A DNA stretch of 64,000 nt from the NCBI RefSeq assembly GCF_000365425.1, contig NZ_AQOV01000001.1:3286001-3350000 (forward strand). The letters run 5' to 3'. The notes beneath the pieces were generated by a model. It saw only the letters and a program-made list of their open reading frames with translations, was not told where the DNA came from and did no database searches. Positions 54,904 to 63,715 of this stretch are shown in pieces (the first letter of the stretch is position 1; each line of letters begins with the position of its first letter). Origin of the DNA: Methylomonas sp. MK1 (GTDB lineage: Bacteria; Pseudomonadota; Gammaproteobacteria; Methylococcales; Methylomonadaceae). Position numbers and translations under genes: made by a program.

Positions 54904-56604
54904 TTAGTGCTTGGCCGCGATCGGCATTTGCCGGCCGGCGCCGAATGCTCTGGGCCGCACCCGAATAATCGGCGGTGCTTGCCGGCGTTTGTATTCGTTG
55001 CGCGCTATCATGCCGACGATGCGTTGGTAAACCGCTTCGCCGGCGGCGGTGGCTCGATAGCCAGTCACAAACTCCTGGGCTTGTTGATATTCCCGCTCAG
55101 CCAACTGCTTGCCTTCGATCAGCAGTTTCAATATTTCATCCAACACCTCGTAAGGCGGCAAGCTATCGGTGTCTTTCTGATCGGGCGCCAATTCGGCGGA
55201 AGGCGGTTTCGTTAAAATCGCCTCAGGAATAATCACCCGGCCGGCGCGTTGGTTGATGTAAGTGGACAAGCGATACACTTCGGTTTTGTAGAGGTCGCCG
55301 ATTAGGCCCAAACCGCCGTTGGTATCGCCGTACAGTGTGCAATAGCCTACCGATATTTCGCTTTTGTTGCCGGTGGTCAGGACCATCGCACCGGAGTGGT
55401 TGGAGTACGCCATCAGGATGGTGCCGCGCAGTCGGGCCTGCAAATTTTCCAGGCTCAAACCGCGCAGCTCTTCGGAAAAACTACTTTTAAATTGCTCGCC
55501 AAAATCATTGACCAGCGTCTTGATCGGATAGCTGTAAAGCTGCACGCCCAAGGCATCGCAAAGCAGTCGCGAGTCGCTCACCGAACCACTACTGGAGAAT
55601 GCCGATGGCATCGTGATGGCGATAACATTTTCCGGCCCCAAAGCCTCCGCGGCAATGGCAATCGTCAATGCCGAATCGATGCCGCCCGACGAGCCCACCA
55701 CGACTTGCTTGAAGCCGCAGCGCCGCACATAGTCCCGTAAGCCCAACAGTATGTGTTGCAGAATGAATTCCTGATCGTTATCAATTTGGGATTGGGCCGG
55801 TTGCGCAATGGTTTGAAATCCGCCCTCGGCAAAACGCAACGTGTCTATCACGGTTTCGAAAGCCGGCCATTCGCGCGCAATTTCGCCATCGGCATTCACC
55901 GCAAACGATGCCCCGTCAAACACGATACTGTCTTGTCCGCCGACTTGATTGACGTAAAGTATCGGCAACGCGTGTCGGCGTGCCGCGCCGCAAATCACTT
56001 GATGCCGCTGTGCGCGTTTACCGATATTGGACGGGCTGGCATTAATGCTGACCACCAAGTCCGGGCGAATCTCAGCAAGTGCTTCGTAAGGATTAACCGG
56101 ATAATCGTCGGCGTTATCGTTCCAGCCGTCTTCGCAAATCATCAATCCGACCTTGTAGCCACCGATCTCGATGCTGACTGCACCTTGCTGGCCGGGCTCG
56201 AAGTGACGGCGCTCGTCGAAAATATTGTAGGTGGGCAGCAGTTGCTTGTGATATTCGGCAACTATCTCGCCGTTATGGATGGCAATCAGCGCGTTATACA
56301 GCGGCTTGCCTGGCCCGGTCGACTTTATCGGCATGCCGACAATGGCGCTGATGCCCGGATACTGTTTCGAGAAAGCGGCCAGGTCCGCCAGCGCTTCGTA
56401 GGCTTTACGGATAAAAGCCGATTCGTTCAACAGGTCGCCGGGGTAATAACCACACAAAGACAGCTCCGGAAATACCAACAGTTGCGCCTTCTGCTCGCTG
56501 GCTTGCCGGAAAGCATCCTGGGCAATCTCAAGATTGCCGGCGAAATCACCGACCATCGGATTAATTTGCGCGATGGCGATGGTCAAGGCATTACGTGTAG
56601 ACAT
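54904..56604 (-). CDS. nadE: Glutamine-dependent NAD+ synthetase
   Basis: The 566-aa enzyme has an N-terminal nitrilase-like glutaminase domain (MICEDGW with the catalytic cysteine, and AEYHKQLLPTYNIFDERRHF) and a C-terminal synthetase domain with the ATP-binding GSSGGIDSALT and TGNKSE. It amidates nicotinate adenine dinucleotide. It ends 8 bp before the NadM gene, and pncB lies 20 bp upstream. Confidence 0.96.
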   Translation of the reverse strand: MSTRNALTIAIAQINPMVGDFAGNLEIAQDAFRQASEQKAQLLVFPELSLCGYYPGDLLNESAFIRKAYEALADLAAFSKQYPGISAIVGMPIKSTGPGKPLYNALIAIHNGEIVAEYHKQLLPTYNIFDERRHFEPGQQGAVSIEIGGYKVGLMICEDGWNDNADDYPVNPYEALAEIRPDLVVSINASPSNIGKRAQRHQVICGAARRHALPILYVNQVGGQDSIVFDGASFAVNADGEIAREWPAFETVIDTLRFAEGGFQTIAQPAQSQIDNDQEFILQHILLGLRDYVRRCGFKQVVVGSSGGIDSALTIAIAAEALGPENVIAITMPSAFSSSGSVSDSRLLCDALGVQLYSYPIKTLVNDFGEQFKSSFSEELRGLSLENLQARLRGTILMAYSNHSGAMVLTTGNKSEISVGYCTLYGDTNGGLGLIGDLYKTEVYRLSTYINQRAGRVIIPEAILTKPPSAELAPDQKDTDSLPPYEVLDEILKLLIEGKQLAEREYQQAQEFVTGYRATAAGEAVYQRIVGMIARNEYKRRQAPPIIRVRPRAFGAGRQMPIAAKH

Positions 56605-56624
56605 AAAAAATTCCTATGCAGAAT

Positions 56625-57821
56625 TTAGGCGTAGTGATTAAAAATTTGCCGCAAATAGGCAATAAAGGTTTGGTCGTTGCATAAAGTCTTGCCGGGGGCG
56701 TCGGACAGTTTCGCCACCGGGTCGCCGTTACAGCGCACCAGCTTCATCACAATATTCAAAGGCTTGGGGCCGCCAAGATCGTTAGTTAAATGGGTGCCGA
56801 TGCCAAAGCCCAGCTGAATGCGATCCGCAAAGTGTTCATACAGGCCAATCGCCTTGGGAATATCCAAACCATCGGAGAACACCAGGCGTTTGCTATGCGG
56901 ATCGATGCGTAGTTTTTGATAATGGGCGATGGCTTTTTCACCCCAAACCACCGGGTCGCCAGAGTCGTGCCGCAGGCCGTCAAACAACTTGGCAAAATAC
57001 AAATCAAAATCACGAAGGAAAGCATCCATGCCTATGGTGTCGGTTAAGGCGACGCCCAAGTCGCCGCGAAACTCCTGCGCCCAATCTTCCAAGGCCATCC
57101 GTTGAAACTCGCGCAGCCGCACGACATGGGCTTGATAAGATTGCAGATACTCATGCGCCATGGTGCCAATCGGCGTTAAGCCGAATTGTTTGGCCAGATA
57201 GACGTTGGACGTGCCTTTGAACAAGCTCGGCACTTCGGCTTGAAACGTGCGCACGACTTCTTCTTGCCAACTACCCCAGGCGCGCCGGCGTAAACCAAAA
57301 TCGAAAATCTCGAAGGCGTGGGTTTTTGCGGGCTGCTCAGCAAAGGCTTTTAGCGTGGCCAATTTTTCCTGCAAACGCCGTCTGCCTTCCGCCAGCAGCG
57401 CCGCCTGGTCGAAGCGACGAAAATACAATTCAGAGACGATGTATAAACAAAATATCTCGAAATTCATCACATGCACTTGCGGGCCCTGGGCTTGAATTCT
57501 CAGGGTGTCGCCTTCGGCAAATGCCTTGATGTATTTGCTTCTGAACCGAAACAAGGACAGGAATTCGATGAAATCCGGCTTTAAGTAACGCAGCTTGGCT
57601 AAATAGGCCAGTTCGTCATCGGCAAATTGCAGGGAACAGAGGTGATCCAGTTCTTGTTTGACATCACCCAGCAAGTCAGCCAGTGGATATTCCGGCGTAC
57701 TCCGACAGATAAAATCGTATTCGGCACTGGCTTCCGGGCGCTTATGCAGCATGGTTTGCCACATCGGAAATTTGTACAAATCGTTTTCTAGCAGGCTTTT
57801 GACGATGGCAGTCATGAGCAT
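56625..57821 (-). CDS. pncB: Nicotinate phosphoribosyltransferase
   Basis: The 398-aa enzyme converts nicotinate to its mononucleotide, with ATP hydrolysis. The active-site histidine lies in GTMAHEY, and phosphate-binding parts are SDGLDIPKAI and FGIGTHLTNDLGG. The length matches the E. coli enzyme. It lies 3 bp after the nicotinamidase gene in the same operon. An MLMTAIVKSL start is used; the second Met at residue 3 is possible. Confidence 0.95.
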   Translation of the reverse strand: MLMTAIVKSLLENDLYKFPMWQTMLHKRPEASAEYDFICRSTPEYPLADLLGDVKQELDHLCSLQFADDELAYLAKLRYLKPDFIEFLSLFRFRSKYIKAFAEGDTLRIQAQGPQVHVMNFEIFCLYIVSELYFRRFDQAALLAEGRRRLQEKLATLKAFAEQPAKTHAFEIFDFGLRRRAWGSWQEEVVRTFQAEVPSLFKGTSNVYLAKQFGLTPIGTMAHEYLQSYQAHVVRLREFQRMALEDWAQEFRGDLGVALTDTIGMDAFLRDFDLYFAKLFDGLRHDSGDPVVWGEKAIAHYQKLRIDPHSKRLVFSDGLDIPKAIGLYEHFADRIQLGFGIGTHLTNDLGGPKPLNIVMKLVRCNGDPVAKLSDAPGKTLCNDQTFIAYLRQIFNHYA

Positions 57822-57824
57822 TCC

Positions 57825-58673
57825 TTATTCTTTAGGGTTTGCGGAGGCGAGTTCTAAGGCCATTTCGGTGCTGGTCGCCAGACGAATGCCCTGTGCGTGC
57901 AGTTCGGTAAAAAATTGCTCAACTGCCGCTTCGAATCCACTCACAGGACTCATGCAGTCAGTCAGAATTACCAGCTTGTGTTTTAGCTCGGTGGCACCGA
58001 ACTGCAAGATGTCGCAAATCGTTTCTTTGACGCAATGACTGCTGGCTTGGCCGGCGATCAATAAACGATCCGCCTGACCGAGTATTCCCAACACGGCTTG
58101 ATTCAGCTGCGTGGCCTGATCGGCAGGATCCGGGATGACGGCCTTTAACGCCGAGAAGCTTTCCGTCCAAATGTTTTCGCCTTTTTGCACGAGCGTAACG
58201 GCTTTGCAGGTTCGCGTTTCCCAATGGCTTAAGGATTGCGCCAACTCGGCATTAAGATTGTGTCCCGGTGTGCCGATTAAACAATGCGGCGGCCAAAGGA
58301 TAAAAGGCCGCTGCATCTGTTCCAGTTGTCGCAAGTAGTTTAGAACATAATCGTTTTGCTCCGGTGACACCGGTGTGGCGGCCAAGCGATAACGGCCAGC
58401 TAAAAAATCAGCAGCAGTGACCACGGAAAATGGCGGCGGTGCTGCGCCGTGTTCAGTTAGCCAAGATGTGTTGTGCGCTAGATCGATCATGTGATGGCTA
58501 TCGAGCGTAGCGATAACTCCGTTAATGGCAAGTCCAACTTGCTCAATCAGCTGCGCCAGTCTCAGGCAATCCTGATAGGCGCCGGGCACAGGTAGGGCCG
58601 GAACATACCCTTCGGTAGCGTGATCGCAAAAGTCGTTTTGCGCATCGATGATCAGTAATTGAGAATTGGCCAT
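57825..58673 (-). CDS. pncA: Nicotinamidase (isochorismatase-like hydrolase)
   Basis: The 282-aa protein begins MANSQLLIIDAQNDFCD (catalytic Asp) and has DSHHMIDLAH (metal-binding His) and GQASSHCVKETICD (catalytic Cys). It is longer than E. coli PncA but close in length to those linked to pncB. It makes nicotinate from nicotinamide, the first step of this salvage path. It is the first gene of the operon, directly behind the palindrome at 58720-58742. Confidence 0.9.
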   Translation of the reverse strand: MANSQLLIIDAQNDFCDHATEGYVPALPVPGAYQDCLRLAQLIEQVGLAINGVIATLDSHHMIDLAHNTSWLTEHGAAPPPFSVVTAADFLAGRYRLAATPVSPEQNDYVLNYLRQLEQMQRPFILWPPHCLIGTPGHNLNAELAQSLSHWETRTCKAVTLVQKGENIWTESFSALKAVIPDPADQATQLNQAVLGILGQADRLLIAGQASSHCVKETICDILQFGATELKHKLVILTDCMSPVSGFEAAVEQFFTELHAQGIRLATSTEMALELASANPKE

Positions 58674-58719
58674 GGGCTTTAACCTGCGACGATATTTGAG
58701 ATGGGCTTAGCTTAACTAA

Positions 58720-58742
58720 GTTAGTTTCATAATGCAACTAAC
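58720..58742. promoter_or_regulatory. Candidate NrtR operator
   Basis: A perfect 7-bp inverted repeat GTTAGTT-N9-AACTAAC in the 128-bp gap between divergent pncA and nrtR. Its place and form fit an NrtR binding site controlling the NAD salvage operon. NrtR usually lets go when it binds ADP-ribose. Confidence 0.7.
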
Positions 58743-58801
58743 AAAAATTTATCATATGCTCTTTTTTATAAAGGTATAGTTATAATTCTTTACTAAGTAA
58801 G

Positions 58802-59500
58802 ATGCCTCCCATCGCCCAACTCAAGATTGCTATGCCCGAGCCCATTATTTCAACCGTCGATATCGTCTTACTGATCATCAAAGAAGATCGCTTGTGCGTC
58901 ACGCTGTCCAAACGCGACAAAGAACCCTACGCAAACCAGGAAGCCTTACCCGGCGGCTATATCCACGCCCAAGCTGATAGGGATTGCCTGGACGCCGCAG
59001 TACGCATCCTGCAACAAAAAACGGGCTTGCTGCCGCCTTATTTAGAGCAACTGAAAACCTTTGCCGGCGCAGCGCGAGATCCGCGCGGTTGGTCAATCTC
59101 GGTAGTGTATTTTGCCTTGGTCGATGCCGATTTGATCCTGTCCGCAACCAATCCAGGCCTAACGATTTGTCCAGTGGATGCGTTGCGGCGCTTACCGTTT
59201 GACCATAACGAGATTATTGCCGCCGCCGTAGACCGGATTCGTAACAAGTCGCAGTATTCCTCCTTGCCTTGTTACTTGGCCGGTGAAACCTTCAGCCTGC
59301 CAAGATTGCAGAAGATTTACGAGGCCTGCTTGGGCGAAACCTTGAACAAAGTCAGTTTCCGACGAAAGATGGACGAATTAGGGGTATTGGAAACAGTCGC
59401 CGGGCAAACCGAATCGGCCGGTGCGCATCGGCCGGCGCAGCTTTATCGGCTGAAAAGCGAATTTAAAAATCAGTTGAAACTATTAGTGCGCGGACTATAG
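58802..59500 (+). CDS. nrtR: NrtR-type Nudix-related transcriptional regulator
   Basis: The 232-aa protein has a Nudix-like N-terminal domain (about 18-150) in which the catalytic box is degenerate (GGYIHAQADRDCLDAAVRIL then QQKTGL; the REUxEE part is lost), so it should sense, not cleave, ADP-ribose. The C-terminal winged helix (about 160-232; SLPRLQKIYEACLGETLNKV then SFRRKMDELG) binds DNA. It is divergent from the pncA-pncB-nadE-nadM operon and very likely represses it. Confidence 0.9.
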   Translation: MPPIAQLKIAMPEPIISTVDIVLLIIKEDRLCVTLSKRDKEPYANQEALPGGYIHAQADRDCLDAAVRILQQKTGLLPPYLEQLKTFAGAARDPRGWSISVVYFALVDADLILSATNPGLTICPVDALRRLPFDHNEIIAAAVDRIRNKSQYSSLPCYLAGETFSLPRLQKIYEACLGETLNKVSFRRKMDELGVLETVAGQTESAGAHRPAQLYRLKSEFKNQLKLLVRGL

Positions 59501-59516
59501 CGCCCGATCTTTTAGC

Positions 59517-60137
59517 TTAGTGCCGGCCTGTTTCGGAATCGCTTTTTTGCATTAAGCCATCCAGGGTTAAGCCACAACTGGGCGCAAAAGCCTGCATAAA
59601 AAACACCACTTCCGGCTGCTGCAATTCATGAATATTCTTAGCCAACTGCGCGGCGGCCATTTCAAACTCGGTGTTGCCGGCCTTGAGTTCGGCTTGGCAT
59701 TTTAAGTAGGCGGAAATCTTGTCGGCCGCTTTAATGATTTGCTGATGAGCATCCGGCAGGTTTTCGTGTTGAATAAATGATCGAAAATCCTCGCGCAATG
59801 CGTCCGGCAACAGGTTCAACAGCTCAGTTTCGGCCTGTTGTTCGATTTGCTTATAAGCGCCGAGAATCGCCGGCGAGTGGTATTTGATCGGCGTCGGCAA
59901 ATCGCCGGTAATCACTTCGGTTACATCATGATACAACGCGGCGGTGGCCACGGCATTGGCGTCGACTTGACCGGCGAAATAGCGATTTTTGATCAACGCC
60001 AGGGTATGGGCAATCACCGCTACTTCCCAGCTATGCTCCATGACGTTTTCCTCATGGGCGTTGCGCTTCAAACCCCAACGCTTGATCCAACGCAAGCGCG
60101 ATAGGTAAGCATAAAAACTGCTGCTAATGGCTGACAT
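59517..60137 (-). CDS. yfbR: 5'-deoxynucleotidase YfbR-like HD protein
   Basis: The 206-aa protein shows HD-domain metal ligands: EHSWEVAVIAH, ALYHDVTEVITGDLPTPIKY and IIKAADKISAYLKCQ, the YfbR signature. It removes phosphate from deoxynucleoside 5'-monophosphates. Its ATG shares a base with the stop of the retropepsin gene upstream, so they are coupled. It converges with nrtR. Confidence 0.93.
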   Translation of the reverse strand: MSAISSSFYAYLSRLRWIKRWGLKRNAHEENVMEHSWEVAVIAHTLALIKNRYFAGQVDANAVATAALYHDVTEVITGDLPTPIKYHSPAILGAYKQIEQQAETELLNLLPDALREDFRSFIQHENLPDAHQQIIKAADKISAYLKCQAELKAGNTEFEMAAAQLAKNIHELQQPEVVFFMQAFAPSCGLTLDGLMQKSDSETGRH

Positions 60138-60919
60138 CAATGATCGCTGTAGGTTGTCGTGCAGACCTTATGTTCATCGCAGTGCACGGTTTTTTTGATG
60201 GTCGTGGGCTTTTTAACCGGCTGATTGGCGGCCACAGTTTCCAGGCTGGTCATGGACTGATTCGCGGGTCTGTTGCCGGCTTGGTTATTGGCTACCAAGG
60301 TCAGCGTATTGCCCGTTTGCGTGATCTGGAAATATTTTAAAGTATTCATGCCAATCAACACTTCATCCAAATGGTCGTTGATGTGCGCCTCGAGATTTTT
60401 GATGACGGCACTACCCAGAACCAGGCTTGTGATTTGAGTTGCGCGATCCGCTACTTTGCCGCCGGCAGTATTCGATTGCACCACGCCGCCGAAGGGCAGA
60501 CCTGCTTGGATTGCCATACCGCTCGGAATCACAGTTTTGGTCGCTCCGGTGTCGATTAGAAAAGGCATGGGCACATTATTGACTAACACCGTACCGCGAA
60601 AATGGCCTTGCGGGTCGGTTTTCAAGACAACGCCACCGGCTTTGGGGGAAATGAGATTGGATTGTGGTTGGGCTTGCGGAGCAATAGCGACCGGTAGCGG
60701 TATCTCCGTCTGCCTTTTGGCCTGCTGGAACTTCAAAAAGGCATCGGCACCGTACCAAAGTGCGGCAATGGTTAAGACTGGAAACAACAGATAACGCGCA
60801 CTGCTAGGTGTTTTTACTTGACGACGCGGGGTCTTCTGATTGACAACAAAATCGGGACTACTGCCTTGCGACGCCTGTTTATATTTTTCCCGGTAGTAGT
60901 CGCGATCCTGTATACCCAT
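60137..60919 (-). CDS. Membrane-anchored retropepsin-like aspartic protease
   Basis: The 260-aa protein has one N-terminal membrane helix (about 43-60) and a clan AA protease domain (about 95-205) with the catalytic motif FLIDTGATKTVIP (D123). One such domain dimerises to form the active site. The C-terminal 40 residues are variable, ending with two cysteines (VHCDEHKVCTTTY). It is probably periplasmic. Substrate unknown; the coupling to yfbR gives no clear hint. Confidence 0.88.
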   Translation of the reverse strand: MGIQDRDYYREKYKQASQGSSPDFVVNQKTPRRQVKTPSSARYLLFPVLTIAALWYGADAFLKFQQAKRQTEIPLPVAIAPQAQPQSNLISPKAGGVVLKTDPQGHFRGTVLVNNVPMPFLIDTGATKTVIPSGMAIQAGLPFGGVVQSNTAGGKVADRATQITSLVLGSAVIKNLEAHINDHLDEVLIGMNTLKYFQITQTGNTLTLVANNQAGNRPANQSMTSLETVAANQPVKKPTTIKKTVHCDEHKVCTTTYSDH

Positions 60920-61341
60920 GTTCTGTTCCGATAATCTACATTCAACGAAAAAACTCGTAGCATTCTCAGCTACGTGCCGATTATTACCTAAAACACATCA
61001 TGCCGGTGAGCGGGAAGTGAGAAAACTGCATATCGATACGTAGCATCCGAGACCGAGAGATAATCAAAAATCTGGATCTCCGCCTGAGTGGGACGGGCGT
61101 TTCAGGGAAACCAACTATTCGAAGTTAAGGGCAGAATTAGAATTCAAGGTAGATCATGGTTATTCCAAGCTTTTTATTAACCAAGCTCTTAAATTCCCTG
61201 ATACCCTCATTCCCGCATAAGCGGGAATCCAGTGTGAAAACAGGGCTCCCGCTTACGCGGGAGCGACGATATTTGAGGGCCGGGTTAATAAAACTGGGTT
61301 TCGCTTGGCTCAACCCAGTTCTATGCCGATCAATCCACCGG
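60920..61341. repeat. Spacer with REP-like hairpins
   Basis: A 422-bp spacer with no gene. It holds two GCGGGA-type hairpins: ATTCCCGC-ATAA-GCGGGAAT (61209-61228) and GCTCCCGC-TTAC-GCGGGAGC (61245-61264). A third perfect inverted pair, AACTGGGTT and AACCCAGTT, is at 61292-61320 and is a likely terminator for the minus-strand gene at 61342 or the convergent side. These elements are dispersed in many proteobacteria. Confidence 0.6.
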
Positions 61342-61797
61342 TTACGCGAAATACAACGCACGCAGCTCACTCTGCGATGCAGCGCTTAACTCTTTGCCAT
61401 CGCTTTTGCGGGTGACTGTGTACACACCTTTGCCGAGAACGATTTCCTCACCATCGCTGGCAAAGCCGACGACATTATGATTGGCGTCGAAAGGAATACG
61501 ATGCAGACCGCCGTTGTGGCTGTTGAAGTCGGCGATAATGCCCATATGCGGCGGGTTTTTTACTGAATCCCACCAAGGGAGTTTGCCGGCATCCTGCGCC
61601 CAAGTTTCACTCAAGGCTTCCGGCGGCAGGCAACGCTCGACCAAGTACTGGCCGATCACAGCAAATTGCATACGGGCGATTTTCTCGGGTTCGGTGCCGA
61701 CCATATCCCGAGTTTCCAGAATATCACCGCTTAGAAACGCATCGCTTTTTGAAACAACGCGGTTCCAAGTACCGTCAAGATTTTTGTGTTCAAACAT
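61342..61797 (-). CDS. Protein of unknown function (151 aa)
   Basis: The start is MFEHKNLDGTWNRVVSKSD at 61797, with AAGGGG eight bases upstream. The protein is soluble, with no signal peptide; VVGFASDGEEIVLGKGVYTV near the C terminus looks like a beta barrel or sheet. An earlier ATG at 61875 is unlikely. No family was recognised. Confidence 0.7.
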   Translation of the reverse strand: MFEHKNLDGTWNRVVSKSDAFLSGDILETRDMVGTEPEKIARMQFAVIGQYLVERCLPPEALSETWAQDAGKLPWWDSVKNPPHMGIIADFNSHNGGLHRIPFDANHNVVGFASDGEEIVLGKGVYTVTRKSDGKELSAASQSELRALYFA

Positions 61798-61875
61798 TTT
61801 ATTCCCCTTAGTCGATTTGATTTGGACAGGCATTAACCGCCAAGCAAAATCATGACCAACTTCCGCCGGGTCCAA

Positions 61876-62217
61876 AATTCGGAAATAACTGTTTGTTTTT
61901 AAAACTTAACGCGGCTCTGAGTAAGTTCATCACCAGGCTCAAGGCGAACCATATGTTATTGATTCCGTTCGTGGTGAGCTTGTCGATCCACTAGTGCGAC
62001 CAGCGTGTTCAGCGTGTCCTTGTAAACAGAAAGTCGGCACTTTCATGGCAACCCCCAAGCCCGCCAAAAAGCCCATCTTCGGGAACGCTTGCCAACTGTC
62101 CGACAATTTATCGAATTCCCGACAAAAACGCTCAGAATCACAAGGTCAATCTTAGTGAAAAAATGTCGAAAGCCTGATGCCCTTTTTCATGCTAAGGATC
62201 AATAGTTCGTTTTGCGG
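61876..62217. other. Gene-free stretch upstream of the 151-aa gene
   Basis: This 342-bp stretch has no ORF I accept. It contains GTTCGTGGTGAGCTTGTCGA at 61968-61987, a partial copy of a dispersed repeat related to the one near 37438. Confidence 0.4.
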
Positions 62218-62619
62218 CTACCAGCGTCCGCGTTGGTGATTCTCGAATCCCGGCATTTGCTGCGGTTGCGGTGGGTAGACGAACCCCCTTACTGGCGGTA
62301 ATCCATAATAATCGGCTGGAGCCTGATAGCCGGTCGGAGGCTGAGGAATATAGCCCCGATAACCACCTCGATAGCCCTGAAAATCGTGGTTGCCTTGATT
62401 TCTTTGATAGTCTTGATAATCACGATCACGATCACGATCCTGGTCATCATAGTCATTGCTGTAATAGTCTCGGCGATTGTATTGCCGCTGTTCGGGTTGC
62501 TGCCGGTATTGTCGTTGCTGCGGCTGTTGACGAGGCGTGTAGACCCAGTCATCTTGATCACCGAAGGCCGTACCTGACAAAAACCAGCCAAATACTAAAA
62601 CTATTGCATGCCTAACCAT
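62218..62619 (-). CDS. Tyr/Arg/Asp-rich small secreted protein
   Basis: The 133-aa protein has a signal peptide cut near GTAFGDQD, then low-complexity Gln/Arg/Asp/Tyr-rich sequence (DQDRDRDRDYQDYQRN) and the C-terminal motif YQAPADYYGLPPVRGFVY shared with the 52811 protein, ending RGRW (RRGW there). AGGAGG lies in front of the ATG. Function unknown; the shared tail suggests interaction with the same partner. Confidence 0.7.
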   Translation of the reverse strand: MVRHAIVLVFGWFLSGTAFGDQDDWVYTPRQQPQQRQYRQQPEQRQYNRRDYYSNDYDDQDRDRDRDYQDYQRNQGNHDFQGYRGGYRGYIPQPPTGYQAPADYYGLPPVRGFVYPPQPQQMPGFENHQRGRW

Positions 62620-62834
62620 AAATCCTCCTAAAGTTGGATTTTAGCGAATAAGAGTCAGTTTACTCGAGGATGGCGTCGAGCTCAGGTATTTAGGTGTTGA
62701 GTAAATTTGCGCTCAGGCAGATAAATATCTAAAAATTAAATATACATATGCAATTTAATCATTAATAAGCTGAGTGACTGCGCTGGCATAATGAGGTCAC
62801 TTATCGAATATTATGAAGTTTAAGGTGATTGTCT
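62620..62834. other. Spacer before the TauE gene
   Basis: A 215-bp AT-rich spacer between divergent genes. The right part contains AAGGTGAT near the permease start. No clear operator was found. Confidence 0.35.
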
Positions 62835-63647
62835 ATGAATTTAATGTATACGGCATCCGGATTTGTCGTGGGTATGCTGGTCGGTGTTACCGGTGTTGGC
62901 GGCGGTTCGTTGATGACGCCGCTTCTGGTGTTTTTGTTTGGCTTTAAACCGGCCGTCGCGGTAGGCACGGATTTACTGTATGCGTCGATTACGAAAACCG
63001 CCGGGGTGTTTGTTCATCATGGTAAGCATGGTTCAGTGGACTGGAAAATCGTCGGCTGGTTGGCACTGGGTAGTTTGCCTTTCGCCGGTATCACTTTGTA
63101 TGTGCTGAAAAATCTGATGGAGGTCGGCAAGGAAGTGACCGGCGCAATTACGTTTACTTTGGGTGTGGCCTTGTTGCTGACGGCTCTGGCTTTGCTGGTT
63201 CGCAGTATTCTGTTGCGTAAAGCCGCCAAGACGGGGGCAATCGATGACGAGCATAGCAACCAGGAAAACAGCGGCCGCTTTTCGCCGCGCTGGGAAAAAG
63301 TTGCGACGGTGTTTACCGGTGCGGTACTCGGAGTGTTGGTCACTTTATCCTCGGTTGGCGCCGGCGCTTTAGGAACTGTGGCTTTGTTATTTCTATATCC
63401 CAGAATGACCACGTTGAAAATTGTCGGTACCGATTTGGCGCATGCGATTCCTTTAACCGCAGTGGCCGGTTTGGGGCATTTGAGTCTGGGGAATTTCGAC
63501 CTGGATTTGTTGATCAGTTTGTTGCTGGGGTCGGTGCCGGGAATCTGGATCGGCAGTCATCTGAGTGCCAAGATTCCGGAATATTTTCTGCGTCCGGTAC
63601 TGGCAACCTTGCTGCTGGTGATAGGTGTTAAGTTTGTATTGCAGTAG
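62835..63647 (+). CDS. TauE/SafE family permease
   Basis: The 270-aa protein has eight or nine membrane helices. It has the two typical Gly-rich repeats: GVTGVGGGSLMTPLLVFLFG near the start and SSVGAGALGTVALLFLYP in the middle. This family exports sulfite, sulfoacetate or similar anions. The substrate is not certain. I start at the ATG at 62835, with AAGG nine bases upstream; a TTG at 62829 is possible. A strong terminator follows. Confidence 0.92.
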   Translation: MNLMYTASGFVVGMLVGVTGVGGGSLMTPLLVFLFGFKPAVAVGTDLLYASITKTAGVFVHHGKHGSVDWKIVGWLALGSLPFAGITLYVLKNLMEVGKEVTGAITFTLGVALLLTALALLVRSILLRKAAKTGAIDDEHSNQENSGRFSPRWEKVATVFTGAVLGVLVTLSSVGAGALGTVALLFLYPRMTTLKIVGTDLAHAIPLTAVAGLGHLSLGNFDLDLLISLLLGSVPGIWIGSHLSAKIPEYFLRPVLATLLLVIGVKFVLQ

Positions 63648-63671
63648 AGTCGGAATGAATGGTTTAGTTTG

Positions 63672-63708
63672 AAAAAGCCGTTCTCGTTAGTAACGAGAAC
63701 GGCTTTTT
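63672..63708. terminator. Bidirectional terminator between TauE and typA
   Basis: Perfect 18-bp arms from AAAAAGCCGTTCTCGTTA and its complement with a one-base loop. The A and T runs at the ends make it work in both directions. Confidence 0.85.
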
Positions 63709-63715
63709 AGTTTGA

